64,000 nt of DNA from Marsupella aquatica. Taxonomy: Eukaryota; Marchantiophyta. The translations under genes were made by a program, and so were the position numbers. Shown piece by piece: positions 1 to 12,030 of the stretch. The stretch is from positions 15,438,001 to 15,502,000 of the forward strand of contig OZ316898.1 of assembly GCA_973895155.1 (NCBI GenBank). Reading direction: 5' to 3'. The notes beneath the pieces are model-generated. The model ran no database searches. It was not told where the DNA came from and was given only the letters and a program-made list of their open reading frames with translations. How positions within the stretch are numbered: the first letter of the stretch is position 1; each line of letters starts with the position of its first letter.

Positions 1-2780
1 GATTCAGAAATTTTCCTCATTCATGACAAAAAGTTGACTATTCTGCTATGTTATGGATGAAATGGTCACTGGTTTCCAATTTGTACAAGGAATGAAGCAT
101 GAAATGCCACACTGTGTTCTTGTGACGACATCTACAACCTGGTAGTTTGAACCGACAAATATGCCTTGCTAGCCTGTTTACCTTGCTAGGAAAACTCCTG
201 TTTGCTTGCAATATACAACACTCGCTTCTGATACTCCAAAGAAGAAATGTCTTGTCGAAACAAGGAAGAAAGTTCTTGCCTGTGGTTACTTCTGTGTATG
301 CCCTGGAATCAATCGTGTCATTGTTGGTGGACTTGCTGCAGCTGACAAAAGTAAGAAAATGCTGAAGGATCATCAGACTGAACATCATATCAGCAAGATC
401 TTGAATTGACTTCCAAGTTCCCTCTTGGGTGGGTATCAAGTTTAAGAATCTTTCGATAATTTTCTCTGAACTACGAGGTATATCAACAGTGAGGTCAGAT
501 AAGGAAAGAGAATGCACATCAGATGGTAGACACTCATAGTGGAGAACACCCACAACACTAGGAGATAACCATCATTGGTGTGGACGCTTTGTATTTCAGC
601 AATCTCAAAAACATTGACTAGAAGGTCATGTCCTTTGAATGTGATTGGTTAGACTATTTTGCCCGAAGTCTCAGTTGTTTCTTGTTACCACTTTGTCGTG
701 CACCCTAAGTCATAGGAATCACGGATGTGGTGGAACCTGATGAGAATTCTTCACTCTAAATCTTAATTCAACATATGCCTCTATGAATTGAGCCGACTAG
801 GCTACAAGGAAGACTGGCGATACATCATATTTCCCGGGAATTGAAGGAGGTTTTTTACACCGTTCCTGAAAGGTATGTGTTTTTCTTCATAGACTGTTGG
901 TTTGGCGTAATTAAAGGCAAGACTCTCCCTAAATGTGAAAGGTATGTGTTTTTTTTCAGACTGTTATTTTGGCGTAATTAAAGGCAAGATTCTCCCCAAA
1001 TGTGAAGGAAAGAATCTCTTAACTTGCTTCCAGGAGATGGGTTCCTATTTCCATAGACATGACATAATACAAGAGGAGAATGATTCTACTGAGACGTGGA
1101 AAGGAAGAGTCAATGAACTTGCCTCAAGGAGAAGCCACTTCAGTGGGCATGGGTTAAAATATTAATGGTATGTACTTCATTTATATCTTCGTTGGATTCA
1201 ATTCACGTAACACCCCGTCTTTAGCCCATATGTTGAACTCAATCCGGATCGAGTCCCGACAGGGAGGTGGGTGGATACCTTTGTGACTTTCTTATCTTGG
1301 CACAGCTGGGAAGGACTTCATTTCACAAACCGACAAGGAAATAACTTCTGTCAAGGCAACCAACTACAGTTCTAAGGCAGTTCTTAATCGGGTTACAGAA
1401 AACAAGGGAGGCTGCAAAATCGTCATCAATTGAACCGACGTCAAACAGCCCATGAAGGACCAAACCTATCGAGAATGTAAGGAATCAGTTGTGGAGACGG
1501 CCCTCATAACAATTGAGACTGAGCTTGCCCGTTAATGCCATTACAGATGCCACGGATATATGGATTCAGTCTGCGATAAGTAATGGGGGCCAAGAACCCA
1601 ATTACAGTACCCACCATTGCAGTGCGGTTGGGTGTCTCGCCTAATTTAAACGATCCCCGAAAATCCTTAGGCACTAACTTGCTCTGTGAGTTGAAAGTTC
1701 TGTGCCAACTGAAAAGTTGCACATGACAGACCAGAAAAAACTGCAGCAAATAAAGTACCTACGGCAAAAGTTATGCGATTGGGATGACAAGTAGACACCA
1801 ATGTTCCCAGCCGGTATTCTCTACGGAAAATACCCGTCCAAGGACATCAAGTCAGTACAGTCAATGCCTTAGTCTGATTCGGTTGAGAGTGCACAATTGG
1901 CTTGCGAAACTTAGTTCAAATCTGTGATTGTTCATGTGTTGTTTATCAACCAGCATAATTAAATGGAACTGACCAAAAAATTGGGTGCTGCTGGACTGCA
2001 AAATTTCCGGGGTCAAACAGCACTTTTAAGACACGGTTCGATTCATCCTTTTTCAAGAAAATGCGCCCTGCTGGTTCACGTTGCAGCCTGCATGAAAAGT
2101 TGCTACTGAAGTTCGTCGCCGTTTCTATGGTACACAGGTATGAAGCAAACTCTTCGAATCTATACTGTCACTCCTGGCCTTCATGTACAAAAAGACAACG
2201 GGATTAGGCAACTAACCCTACAAGATAGACTAACTTCTTCCTAAACGATTCAGAAATACAGAAGGCCTGAATTTCTGACACACAAGAAGAGCTTGGCTTC
2301 GTTAGACATAATAACGACTAGTTGAAACAATCTAGCAAGTGGAATATCTCAGTGAATCTCAAAATAGTCTAAATACGTTGGCAGACAGGATCATTAAGTT
2401 CGGGATGAAGTTAGAACACATACTTAATGATGGTCTTCACTCCAAGCCGATGCACCCTTACTTTGACCGGTTGTTCGCCCTCTTGCAAAGGGAGTTTTCT
2501 TGGAAACTCTAGGGCTGCTGCAAAACGAAGTTTGGTGTGTTCTCCGAGCTGTACCAAATGCTCATCAAATTCCACTCCTACATAGACATGCGTGTAGAGA
2601 TTACGACAAAATTTATAAAACTTAAATGATTTTTCTTGCCCTGAGGCATATCAACATCAGTGAAGCAATTGATCCTGTCAGTTTAGAATAGGTGTTCTTT
2701 TTGTACCTCCTGGGGTTAAATGGAATAAATGACTTTTCTTGCCCTGAGGCATATCCACATCAGTGAAGCAATTGATCCTG
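1..2780. other. No recognised gene; 3' flank of the gene at 2781-5030
   Basis: I see no gene I can support here. The longest open frame (minus, 38-553, 171 codons) has no motif I recognise, no clear splice partners, and a Cys/His cluster too weak to call a zinc finger. The stretch holds a 69-bp tandem duplication (872-1008) and the outer copy of a 103-bp duplication (2624-2726), listed separately. The rest looks like ordinary AT-rich intergenic sequence. Confidence 0.5.
872..1008. repeat. Two-copy tandem duplication, ~69 bp unit
   Basis: Copy 1 (872-940) and copy 2 (941-1008) both start GGTATGTGTTTTT and run through TTTGGCGTAATTAAAGGCAA to AAATGTGAA, with a few substitutions and a small indel between them. 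No coding role is visible. Confidence 0.85.
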
Positions 2781-2829
2781 TCAGTTGAGAATAGGTGTTC
2801 TTTTTGTACCTCCTGGGGTTAAATGGAAG
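2624..2829. repeat. 103-bp tandem duplication covering the 3' end of a coding sequence
   Basis: Copies 2624-2726 and 2727-2829 share CTTGCCCTGAGGCATAT and TACCTCCTGGGGTTAAATGG with only about four differences. The inner copy (2727-2829) contains the last codons and the TGA stop (2781-2783) of the minus-strand gene. The outer copy repeats those same codons and stop just beyond, in what is now 3' UTR or flank. Confidence 0.9.
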
Positions 2830-5030
2830 CCAGATCCGAGAGGATTGAAGAAGTTCACCATCAGCCTTGCCCCAGTACTAGACCACATGTCCTCCAAACC
2901 CATCGTGAGAGGGATCCTGCAACCAACAATACCAACTCAAAGACCCATTGTAGGGAAACGCTTAGCTATTAATACATAAGCACTGGTACTCATAGAAGGC
3001 CCATGAGCGCTAACAATTGAGAGAAAATGCGCACACCTATATTTGGCATTAATTGCCAGTCTGGTGCCCCCCAAAGGCCATTTCCCACGTAGTTCAATCT
3101 CCGGTTGTGGTAGTAGGTGTAAAGCAATGTGTCTGGCCTTGAACCGGAATCTTGGTTGTAGAAGTCCTTTATCTAGCTCTACATCTAATCCAAAGCCCAT
3201 ATTCAGGTTCCAATGCTGCCTTGAATTCCCAAGGAGATCGGGTGGAGCATCCCACACCTAAGTAGCAACGAGAAAAATTCGTTAAGCGGTGACGCATTTA
3301 AATGATCCTACGACGTCCAAATCCTAGCAGATCGTAAAACAAAGTGTAAGATAGTCTCTGAGAACGCATTCACCAAAAAAAAGAACATTCGACTCGCATG
3401 TTTCTTTCCTCTCCCATTTTTTGTTCTATGGAATTCTCTTCAGAAAAAAACGCAAGTATCCCCTCCCTCTTTTTGAACTACAGAAACGGAAATGTTGCAA
3501 TGGAAATAAGTTGCCATGCCAAAATAATGACATTCATCTTGGAGTACATCTGAAGTCCAATTCTCAAGCTCCTTAACCCCGGCTAATCTCGATACCCCGG
3601 CGAGGATTTAAAATTCACTTCTACGGTAACGTTTGTCTCTGCTCTGATGAAACAGTACTTGCTCATGCTACGCCGTTCATCGCACAATTCTTAGTTTCCA
3701 TGGCGGCGAATATTCTCACTCAAAGACCCATGGAAAACCCTCGACATGCTCTTCCAAAGTCAGTCTGTAGTCTGCTGAAACTGAGCCCAATTAGCCCCCT
3801 CTTCGCGGCTCAATTGAAGGACTCGAAGAGACGTAGTCGTATATGAACTCGCAATACACCAGTAAATCTGCCGAAAATGTGATTCTTGGCTCTGATCATC
3901 TTCTACATCTGAAAGAGGAGATTAGGGGAGGCAATACCTGCATAATCTTGAGTCGTGCACCACCTCCAGATATTCCATTGAACCAGCCTCTCGAACCTTG
4001 TGTCTCTTCGTCTTCGGAATGCACATGGGACACGCAAATTAACAAATGTAACATCAAGTAGTCTAAACCCGAAAAGCAGTACGAGCCATTGTCTACGTAT
4101 CAATATGAGCAGGAAAGCAAATGAAAACCACAGCATTGGAACAGGAAGCTCCAATGTCAGAGAGCTCAAGATGGAAGGCCATCAGGATGCTAAACCCTGC
4201 ACTATGCTGTGCATTAAAGCTAATGGTTATCAGGAAGACAGGAAGCTCCGATTCCAGACAGCTCAATATGCCAGCCCAATACCATGCTAAACCCTGCATT
4301 GCGGTAACAATGCATTTTAATCTACATGCAAGCCGTTTGTGATCATGCAGCTGTGATGCATTCCGAAACATCTAATCGGATAACCAGGGGCATTCCTCTA
4401 GCACCAAGAAAGCGAGCCACATACGAGAATACTGTCGATGACCAAAGCAATATTTCCACAAGAGACCCTAGTTATACGGGTGACATCGCATTATTTTCCA
4501 CGCACTGTTGGTGCGCAAAGTAATGCAAGATGATCTGTTTCAAAAAATGTGAGCTCACCATCGAAGTATTCCGGACCCCCGGAGGAAGAGACTGCGCCAG
4601 AGGGAACTGACCGATGCCGCCTTCCCTTGTTCAGAACTGGGCTATCGTAGGCTAGTGCCCGTCTCAAATCAATCCTCAGGACAGTGTGCGAACCACGCCA
4701 TAACGGGCGAACCATCCTTGAAAACAGGTATCCCCCAAGTGTCTCGTCTTTCTCCGGCTGTCCCATGAATGGCTCCCTGGGCCCCGGCGGCTCTCCGTAC
4801 TCCGTGGGAAGATCTTCTCCATGCCTTCTGGGGTATGGAAATTCATCGAATTGATCGAGAGACGGAGGCGGAGGGGCGGACGATGGTTGGTGAAACCTAT
4901 CCTGCAGCTGCTGCTGCCTCTCGTAGTAGTAAGAAGGTGGAGCTGATGGTTCATACCCTGACTTGTACTCGTTTCTGAAAGGATCATTCTGCTCGTAACT
5001 TCGACTGGAACGCGGATACGACTCCGCCAT
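2781..5030 (-). CDS. Four-exon gene for a conserved-looking protein of unknown function
   Basis: Exons read 5030-4559, 4011-3938, 3257-3037 and 2916-2781, giving 300 codons in one frame with a GT-AG intron at every junction (for example GATG|GTGAGC and ATGCAG|GTATTG). The second exon could instead begin at 4062; both acceptors keep frame, but 4011 gives a more natural hydrophilic join. The first ~100 residues are rich in Pro, Tyr, Ser and Arg and look disordered (a PSAPPSYYYERQQQLQ-type stretch). The C-terminal half is well structured with alternating hydrophobic residues (RFKARHIALHLLPQPEIEL, RGKWPLGGTRLAI, GARLMVNFFNPLGSGF). I do not recognise the family. The beta-strand-like pattern would suit a membrane barrel or beta-sandwich, but that is a guess. 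The start is the first ATG, in the context GCGATGGCGG. The next gene is more than 10 kb away. Confidence 0.7.
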
Positions 5031-6329
5031 CGCTCACCACGACAGCTCTGCCATCCAATTCCTCAATTCAGATACACATGCACATCAATCGTGAACACAG
5101 TGGATCCAGGCCCGCTTCCCTCCTCTTGCTATCCACCGTTAACGGCGCACCGTTGTCCGCAGTCGCCAAATCTAATGTCGATCATCGGTTTGAACGAAGC
5201 GCCTTTCGAGTTCTGACACTTGTCCCTCAGAAGATTGGAGCGACTCGTCCAGTCACTTCCCACCATTTTGGTCTAGCCATTCACCCAATCTGATCGAGGT
5301 TCGAAATCACACCTCCGAGCTGCGGGATATATCACAAATACCACATAATCTGAACGGACCCTTCTCTCACCTGCTCCCACAATCTCGTGTTTCTAATTTG
5401 CAATCACCAACTTGATGAGGTCACTGGCCTAGAAGAGTGGGTGGGTCACCTAGTGGTGAAAGTACCGAATTCTCCTCAACCCTGGCTGGTCGGCTTTGGG
5501 CTCTGGTATAAGTGAGTTGTGGAATTCAACTCCTTTTAACATGTAGTTCCACTCTGGTTGACTTCAATTCCAAGTTCTTCTATGGCCAGCCCCCGGAACG
5601 CCATCCGGTTAGGATTAAGTATGGGGAGAATAGTGGGCAAGGCGTTCAGCTGATGACGCACACTAAAGACTTAAACTAGCTTGGGGTTGGTTGGGTCAGA
5701 CGATGGGGCCGGGCTCAAAGTAGACCATTCGGACCCCCGGACGGACTTTGAATTTATGTGGGTTTGAATGAGAGCTCCTCTTGGGCCCAAGGCTAACATA
5801 CGCTTGGCGCATGAGATACGGCGCGACCCAAATGCCGTCATTTGGGACACCTAAGTGACAACGGGTTCTGAGAACCTAGGCATGAGCACTGCGTCAGCCT
5901 GATCACAACAGGCTATGGACATCTAGTTAGAAAGTTATGGGCATAGCAAGGTAGTTGCGTGCCCATGTGTGCGGGTTGGAGTCCATGTTAGGGGCCAAAT
6001 ATAGGGGACCAAAGCCGGTACGGGGGTGGCAGGTCTCCATAAGCATATACGAGGGGAGTGATGTCTCCTTGGGGGCCAAGGGCTAGTACCGTCTTCCCCT
6101 GAACACAACGCCCACGCATTGTTTTCGAAAGTTGAAAATTTAGTGTCCTTATACAAAAAAGCATGTTTTCTTCGAACGCAACGCCACTTTTACACAGCGC
6201 CCGAGCGCTGTGTTTGAATTTGGCATTGTGTTTGGGGATGACGTTGTGTTCAAACTTGGGCATTATGTTCAAGTGAGGGGTTTGCTGTCGTGTCTTCCGT
6301 TACAATGAAGTGTTCGAAGTTGACAGTAT
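5031..6329. other. Intergenic, mostly dispersed-repeat sequence
   Basis: Upstream of the minus-strand gene at 5030 I see no coding region. About 5620-6090 is a copy of a dispersed repeat also present at about 27210-27745. From 6090 to the truncated LINE end at 6330 there is simple-looking sequence (tttggcattgtgtttgg-type phrases) with no gene. Confidence 0.5.
5620..6090 (+). repeat. Dispersed repeat, copy 1
   Basis: This matches 27210-27745 in the same orientation through scattered blocks: CGGACGGACTTTGA, GAGAGCTC plus GGGCCCAAGGC, a shared GTTATGGGCAT, GGGGGTGGCAGGTCTCCA and GAGGGGAGTG. Divergence is substantial, so both copies are old. No coding potential is seen; the element class is unknown (LTR or non-autonomous element). 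Confidence 0.7.
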
Positions 6330-8100
6330 GTTGGAGTGAGGACATTGTGAAAGCAAACAACCCAGTTTGCTGTGGGCTGATGATTTTATGCAGGATGGGC
6401 TTCAGCCTTAAAGCTAGGATCTTAGCAATTACCTTATAGACTGTGTTCGACATTGTGAGTGGGCGCCAGTCTTTTAGATAGCGCTTATCCGGTTTCTTAG
6501 GGATGAGCTTGATGATTCCGTTGCAGATGTCAAGGTCAAGCTCTCCCGTGAGCCAAAAGGCCTGGATCATATCCACGAGATCCCCGCCAAGGAAATCCCA
6601 GCATGTCCTATACACTTATGCTGTCAATCCATCTGGTCCAAGGGACTTGTCCTTGGGGAGGAGCCATAGGACCTCCTTCACCTCCAGCGCGGTTGGAAGT
6701 GCATCCATCTTCTCAATCTCTGAGGCTGATAGCGCAAAGTGGGTGTGGCGCAGTAGCTGCTCCCGGGCATGTAGCTGCTCCTCATTCTCAGCTTAGGATA
6801 GCTTGGGGGCGAGTAGAGTGTTGCGCAGAAGGTTTCCACTTCATCCAGAATTTTTGGGGGTCCGTAATAGAGCTTCCGTCACTCTTTGTCAGAGAGGATA
6901 TTGACTCCCTAGAGCGCTTCACCTTCACAGTGGCAAAAACAAATCTGGTTGATTCATCTCCTTCCCCCAGCCACTTAACCCAAGCTAGACGCCGACCCCT
7001 ATGCGCTTCTTCTATCTCTGATGCATGTAGTGAGTCTTCTACTTCCATATATTCCACCAGATGGCTCTCTGAATGTGAGTCAAGAATAGACGTCTTAAGA
7101 GTCCTCAAATGCGCCCTTAAGAATGCCATCTCCTCCTCAGAATCTCTGGTCTTGGCTTGCAATTTCATGTAGGTCCTCCTTAGCCTGCTGCTAGCCTGTG
7201 CAAATTGGATGTGTGGGTCCATATAGATCTTTCCCATTCCTCCATCCAAGCAGCCTCCAACATCTGCACGTTCTCCACTCTCCTCAAAAGAGCCGGGTTA
7301 GCCATGAAAAATCTGAAGTGACCTCTTCCTTCTGCCAGAGGCCTCTCAGTGAGTGATCACAGGATCATGATGCGACAAGGCAGAGCCCCCATCATGAATA
7401 AGCTTTGTAATTTCTCCAATCCACCATCCTTGTTCACTTACATAGAATCTGTCCAGTCAGGATTGCATCCATTCCCCATTCCGAGTCCTCCTCTAGGTGA
7501 ACATAGGTCCCGCTGCTGCACCTTTAACATCGCACACATCCGCCAGGTTGAATCGCATCTTGAGAAATCTCCAAAATTCTGCTTCTCTGCCACAAATTAA
7601 AGGGGAAGCCCCTGTAGAATCACCTTGGCGTTCTGTCATATTGAAGTCTCCGCAAATGACCCACTGTTCCTGTGGTAGCCCCGTCTTGAGATTGTTCCAC
7701 AGCAATGCCCTTAGTCGTGGCGAGTTAGGAGCGTAGATGCCAGCGACCCCAAATCTCCTTGATGCCCCCTCCACAATTACCCAGACAGCCCTGCCCAAGT
7801 GCAGCTTGCCCGATCCTACAACCTTCAGAGTAGGATGAACAAGCAATGCTATGCTGCCTCTCCCTTTGTCAAGCTCCGATGAGAAGTGTTGGTAATCGGG
7901 AAGAATTTCTCTCATTGCCAAATCCAGTCAAAATTGGTCCGTCTTAACCTCTTGAAGTGCCATAATACCTAGAGGTGATCTTAAAGATTGCACCCAATTT
8001 TTGACTACGTGTTTCCTATTTGCTTCAAACAGCCCGCATACATCCTATGAAGCAATTCTATACAAATCTGCCATTCCCCTGTTATGAAGATGAGATAGAA
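6330..8100 (-). pseudogene. Decayed LINE ORF2: AP endonuclease plus truncated reverse transcriptase
   Basis: Read on the minus strand, the fragments come in LINE order. The endonuclease comes first (about 8073-7493), with the family's LQE motif (GIMALQEVK), then GIYAPNSPRLR and the CGDFNMTE motif. Next is the linker region (7249-6788), with WVKWLGEGDESTRF and SSLTKSDGSSI. Last is the start of the reverse transcriptase (6615-6330), with LIPKKPD, WRPLTMSNTVYKVIAKIL and ISPQQTG. The RT stops before its catalytic FADD box, so the element lost its 3' half. At least two in-frame stops lie near the N-terminus (about 8040 and 7930), and frameshifts separate the blocks. This encodes the target-site nicking and reverse-transcription machinery of a non-LTR retrotransposon and is certainly inactive. 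Confidence 0.85.
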
Positions 8101-9039
8101 CACGTCACATATCACATAACATCCCCCCCGCCAAGGGTCTAAAGGTGGATGCGTCCTCTTGGGGACAGCCCACTGACCCCAACGCTCCTCAGTCTGCTGG
8201 CCGTTAGAGAAGGTGAATCCCCCATCGGGGAGTCAGTGTGGTACCTCCCATGGCTCCCTAAACCCAAGAAACCCCCTGCACAAGCCGATTCCCGTAGGTT
8301 TCGCTCTCGGCGAGGCCGGTTCCGCGACTTATCGACATGGGATGCTGCTAATTCTTCTACTAACATTTTACACACATATACTGGACAGATCCTTCATCGG
8401 GTCATGAGATAAGTAGCCGGCCTATTCTATGCCTTCCCTTGTTTTCCTCTCCTGGTCTCCCTTTAGGTATGTTTGGATTCCGCCGTCGGAATGATCCCCA
8501 ATTGGCTTGGGTTAGCCGCTAAGACCTCTCTCAACTCAACACATCCAACTCTTACTACCTTGCTTACTTCCCTTCTCTCTTGGTTGATGTGGGCCAATCT
8601 TCAAACAAGTTAATGCGACACACAAATAGCAAAATAACTCCTTCTGATTGAGTTATACCATGCACTTGCCATACAAACAGTACTTCTCATACACAAGATC
8701 TGTGAACTAAGCCGTGAGGCCAACTCTATTCAGCTCTTAGGCATGAGGAACATGAATATACACAAGGGTCACTGTATAACTAACCGAGAGCTTCTTTTAA
8801 TATTTGATCCCAGCCTTGCTGGTGCACTAAAAACTTGCTAAAGAAGAAGGCCCTCAACTCCCCGCTGCCCAGGTACTTATCCTGACAGTGGATCCGCCTA
8901 AGTCCTTGTAGCGTAAGCCTAATCTATCCTAACTATAATCTACTTATGTACAACAAGGCAAGAGCACCAGTGTTGCTCTTACCAATGGATCCACAATTCC
9001 ACTAATCTAAGTGTCAGGGCCGCCTCTTGGTCCTGATCC

Positions 9040-9985
9040 TAATTCTAAACTTGGAGATTTGTGCTCGCCCTGCCCACTCACGCCTCCTCCCTCCACGTCC
9101 GCCCTCCCTAAAAGGAGCGACCCTCCACCACTGTCATGGTAGCGGTGGCTGATCCTCAATGGACGCCCCCAATGCTTCCTCCGCAGCCACTGCCGTAGGT
9201 CCGTCCTCTCACAGATTACCTGCCCCAGACCGAGTCAACTCTCCCACGGCCTGACCGGGTCCACCCTCGGCTTCGGCCTCAGCTTTGGCTACGGCCTCCT
9301 TGGCCTACTCTTGTGATAGATCCGCTACCACGGCTTCATCAATGATTTTCCCGGCCTCGGCCTTGCCATCCCCGCCTTCTAGGACAACCAAATCCTCTGC
9401 CGTGACCTTGCCTGATGCCGGTGCCGTGTTCTCCTCTTTGGTCATGGTGGCCTGAGAAGCCGCGTTGCTCCCTGACCCGGAAGGTTTCCGCTTCTTCTTC
9501 TTTCCTTGTTTGGCAGCTGGTCCCTTCCCCTTGCCGATTACCTCTGGCATTGGTGCAAGTGCCGCGGCTTGTCCCTTGGTCAGTACTACCCCTGGCAACC
9601 TTGTTGCCACAATTGGTGATTGAACTGATGAGGCCAAACACTTAAATACTACGGCTTGTTTCTTCAGCCGCTCCGTTGGGTTGTCGGCCCGTCTTTGGAT
9701 ACAACACGGTTGCAGCCGTATCACATCTGGCTCATGATTGGCATGCCGTGGGGGCTGCCTCTGGTGCAGGCCTCTGATATTGTTTTGGGCTTTTTCACAT
9801 AGTTGCTTTGGCTTCCATGCACATTTTTGTGTTGTGTGCCGTTTTTTGGGTCCTCGGGAGTTCTCGGGGTGGCCTTCTGGGCTGGTTGTTGGTTGGGGGT
9901 TCCCCTCTGTAGTTTGGGGTCCTGGTTTTGTGTGCTTGTTTGGCTGTCTATTTGCCCTGGCCGTGGGGCTTTTTGCGGCCGCCAT
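9040..9985 (-). pseudogene. Possible LINE ORF1 (basic, low-complexity) upstream of the ORF2 remnant
   Basis: A 226-codon open frame (9985-9305) lies on the same strand as the LINE ORF2 remnant and upstream of it, where ORF1 would be. After the TAG at about 9305 the same frame stays open for some 30 codons of Ala/Glu/Gly-rich sequence. The product is rich in Lys, Pro, Gln and Ala (KGKGPAAKQGKKKKRKPSGS), as expected for a nucleic-acid-binding gag-like protein, but no zinc knuckle is visible. The 1.2 kb between it and ORF2 (8100-9300) shows no gene and has probably been rearranged. The assignment to the LINE rests on position and composition only. Confidence 0.35.
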
Positions 9986-10017
9986 ATTATTTTATTAAAA
10001 AATCATTTCAAGGAAAA

Positions 10018-10260
10018 ATGCAACAGGCTGATTTGAAGATAAAATCACTTGAAAAGATGCACATCGAGTTGGCGGCCAATTGGAAGTGAAGGAGTATAAG
10101 GTTCAATTATATGATAAGATGGAAGAAATCAAGAAGCTGAAAAATGGCTTGGTGAACAAGAAGGCTAATCAAATACAGTGGCAGAACCTGAGGAGAAGGA
10201 CAGAGTCATCAACAATCTTAAGAATCAACTTGCATTGCTCGGCATTGCCCTTGCTAAACT
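10018..10260 (+). pseudogene. Broken coiled-coil gene fragment
   Basis: An ATG at 10018 starts MQQADLKIKSLEKMHIELAA, and after a frameshift at about 10080 the plus strand continues with heptad-like sequence (KVQLYDKMEEIKKLKNGL, then another shift, DRVINNLKNQLALLG). At least two frameshifts break it. It looks like one exon's worth of a coiled-coil protein that was copied here and decayed. I cannot name the parent. Confidence 0.35.
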
Positions 10261-10544
10261 TCATTGCCCCCTACTCTCCCCATACTTAGTCCCCACCAGA
10301 TGACGGTTTTGAAGGCCTGGACCATAGAGGAGCTCAGCGTCGGACTCAGTGACGCTAGAGCTAAGTGTTAGGGAAGTCAAGTTCAGGGATTGAATGCCTG
10401 TCCGGTACCATTGCCCATCTTCTACTCTTTCTTGGGCACACACCTCCTTCCCCCCAAACTGAAAATTACAGACCTTGCGTCTATGCTTCTTTTGCTCAGA
10501 TTTCCTTGGGCACACACATTGTGCCTTGAAAACTCAAAAACAGT

Positions 10545-12030
10545 AGCTTCTTCACAACTACATCTTTTACAAAACGACAATTTTTTGCAATGACAACAAC
10601 AATATATAATTTTTGCAATGACCTTTTTTGTCACAACAACATATTTTACGCATCACATACTTTATGCATCAACATACTTTATGTAAATAAATATATTTTT
10701 TGCAAATAATATCTTTTACAGAAAGACAGTTTTCATGCGAACAAATTCTTTTGCGTAACAACATCTATCAGCATACCCTATGTAACATCTTTACACAATG
10801 ACATTCTTTCATGCAAACACAATCTATTGCACGACAACATCTTTTGTGCAACACAGTGGTATTGTGCTATTTTAAATGATAACTTTTCCACAAATATCAC
10901 CTTTACACAATATCATCGTTTCACAATGACATCTTCTCTACAACCCAACATCTTTTACAAAACATCATTTTTGCAATGACATTTTTGCACAACGTTGTAT
11001 TTATCAAAATGTCATCTTTTTGGCAAACAACCAGGCAAACAACATCACTTGAACTGCATCTTTTTTGCAATGACATATTTTCTACAATTAAATCATTTAT
11101 ACAAAAATATATTTCTGCAAATATACAACATCTTTTACGTATAGACAACTTTTGCACAATGATACCATTGTTGCATACAACATCTCTGATAGAACAACTC
11201 TTTTTTCACAAATGACATCTTTTCCACAAACAACATCTGTTACACAACATCTTTTTTGAAACATTATCTTTTTCACAAATGACACCTTTTGTGTAATGTC
11301 ATCTTTTCTGCAGAGGATATCTTTTCCGCAACAGTATGTTCTACGCAATGACATCTTTTCCACATACAACATCTTTTACGCATATGACATCTTTTACATA
11401 TTGACATTTTTGTGTAGTAATATAGTTTGTGCAATGCACATAACGACATCATTTTTATAAAGACATCTTGGGTGACACTACATTTGTTTTTTGTTGCCTT
11501 GAAAACCGAAAGCAGGGCCCATCCAACAGAGGATGGACGTCCTGCTTTGGAGCATGCTTTTTATGTAGGGCAGCCACAAGGGGACAATACCCAGGGATCC
11601 AACAGGGACCCAAACCAGGAAGGAGAGAGTATTCAACCAGAACCCAAAGTGGACAACCAGGGCTGAGGAGATAATCAATACTCCCACCACTACATCCCAC
11701 CCACACACACATACCCTCCACACCCCTTATGTGTGGAGGGAGGATTGAACCTGGGGACTCTCGGTTCTAGGTTCATCCTCTGGCCAACTGACCAAAGCGA
11801 GTTGGTTTGGACACACTACATCTTTTTGTGTTAACAATATCTTGGACAACATAACATTTTTTTGTAAATGACATCTTAGGCAAGTTGACAACATCTTTTT
11901 TTGCAACCACATCTTGCGTTACATGACATATTTTTTCTTAAGTATATCTTGGGTCACACGTCATTTTGTTCACTCCATATGTATTTTTAACTACATTTTT
12001 TGTGCAACACAGATTTATCGAACTAGTATT
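10545..12030. repeat. Degenerate tandem array built on ACATCTTTT
   Basis: The motif ACATCTTTT or a close variant recurs about 15 times (for example near 10560, 10841, 10948, 11128, 11215, 11247, 11351, 11368, 11388, 11816, 11890), alternating with TTGCAMAAYGACA-like phrases. Spacing varies from about 18 to 60 bp, so the array is old or imperfect. It gives Lys/Asp/Val/Cys-rich open frames on the minus strand that are by-products of the repeat. The array is interrupted at 11484-11812 by a SINE. Confidence 0.75.
11484..11812 (-). mobile_element. tRNA-derived SINE inside the tandem array
   Basis: On the minus strand a Pol III A box (TGGTCAGTTGG, 11794-11784) is followed about 33 bp later by a B box (GGTTCAATCC, 11751-11742), the spacing of a tRNA gene. 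The body then runs ~260 bp to an A-rich tail (CAACAAAAAACAAA, about 11497-11484). The direct repeat ACACTACAT lies at both edges (11475-11483 and 11813-11821), consistent with a target-site duplication. It is too long to be a tRNA gene, and no cloverleaf can be drawn by eye. This is a non-autonomous retroelement mobilised by a LINE. Confidence 0.7.

Noticed and set aside
38-553. 171-codon minus-strand open frame at the window edge
   Set aside because: No recognisable motif or splice partner, and the Cys/His cluster does not match a zinc-finger spacing I know.
10921-11372. Lys/Asp/Val/Cys-rich open frames on the minus strand
   Set aside because: They are translations of the ACATCTTTT array, with no start context or protein-like composition outside the repeat.
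11742-11794. A stand-alone tRNA gene
   Set aside because: A and B boxes are present, but no cloverleaf, anticodon arm or acceptor pairing could be drawn, and the unit continues for ~260 bp to an A-rich tail; SINE fits better.
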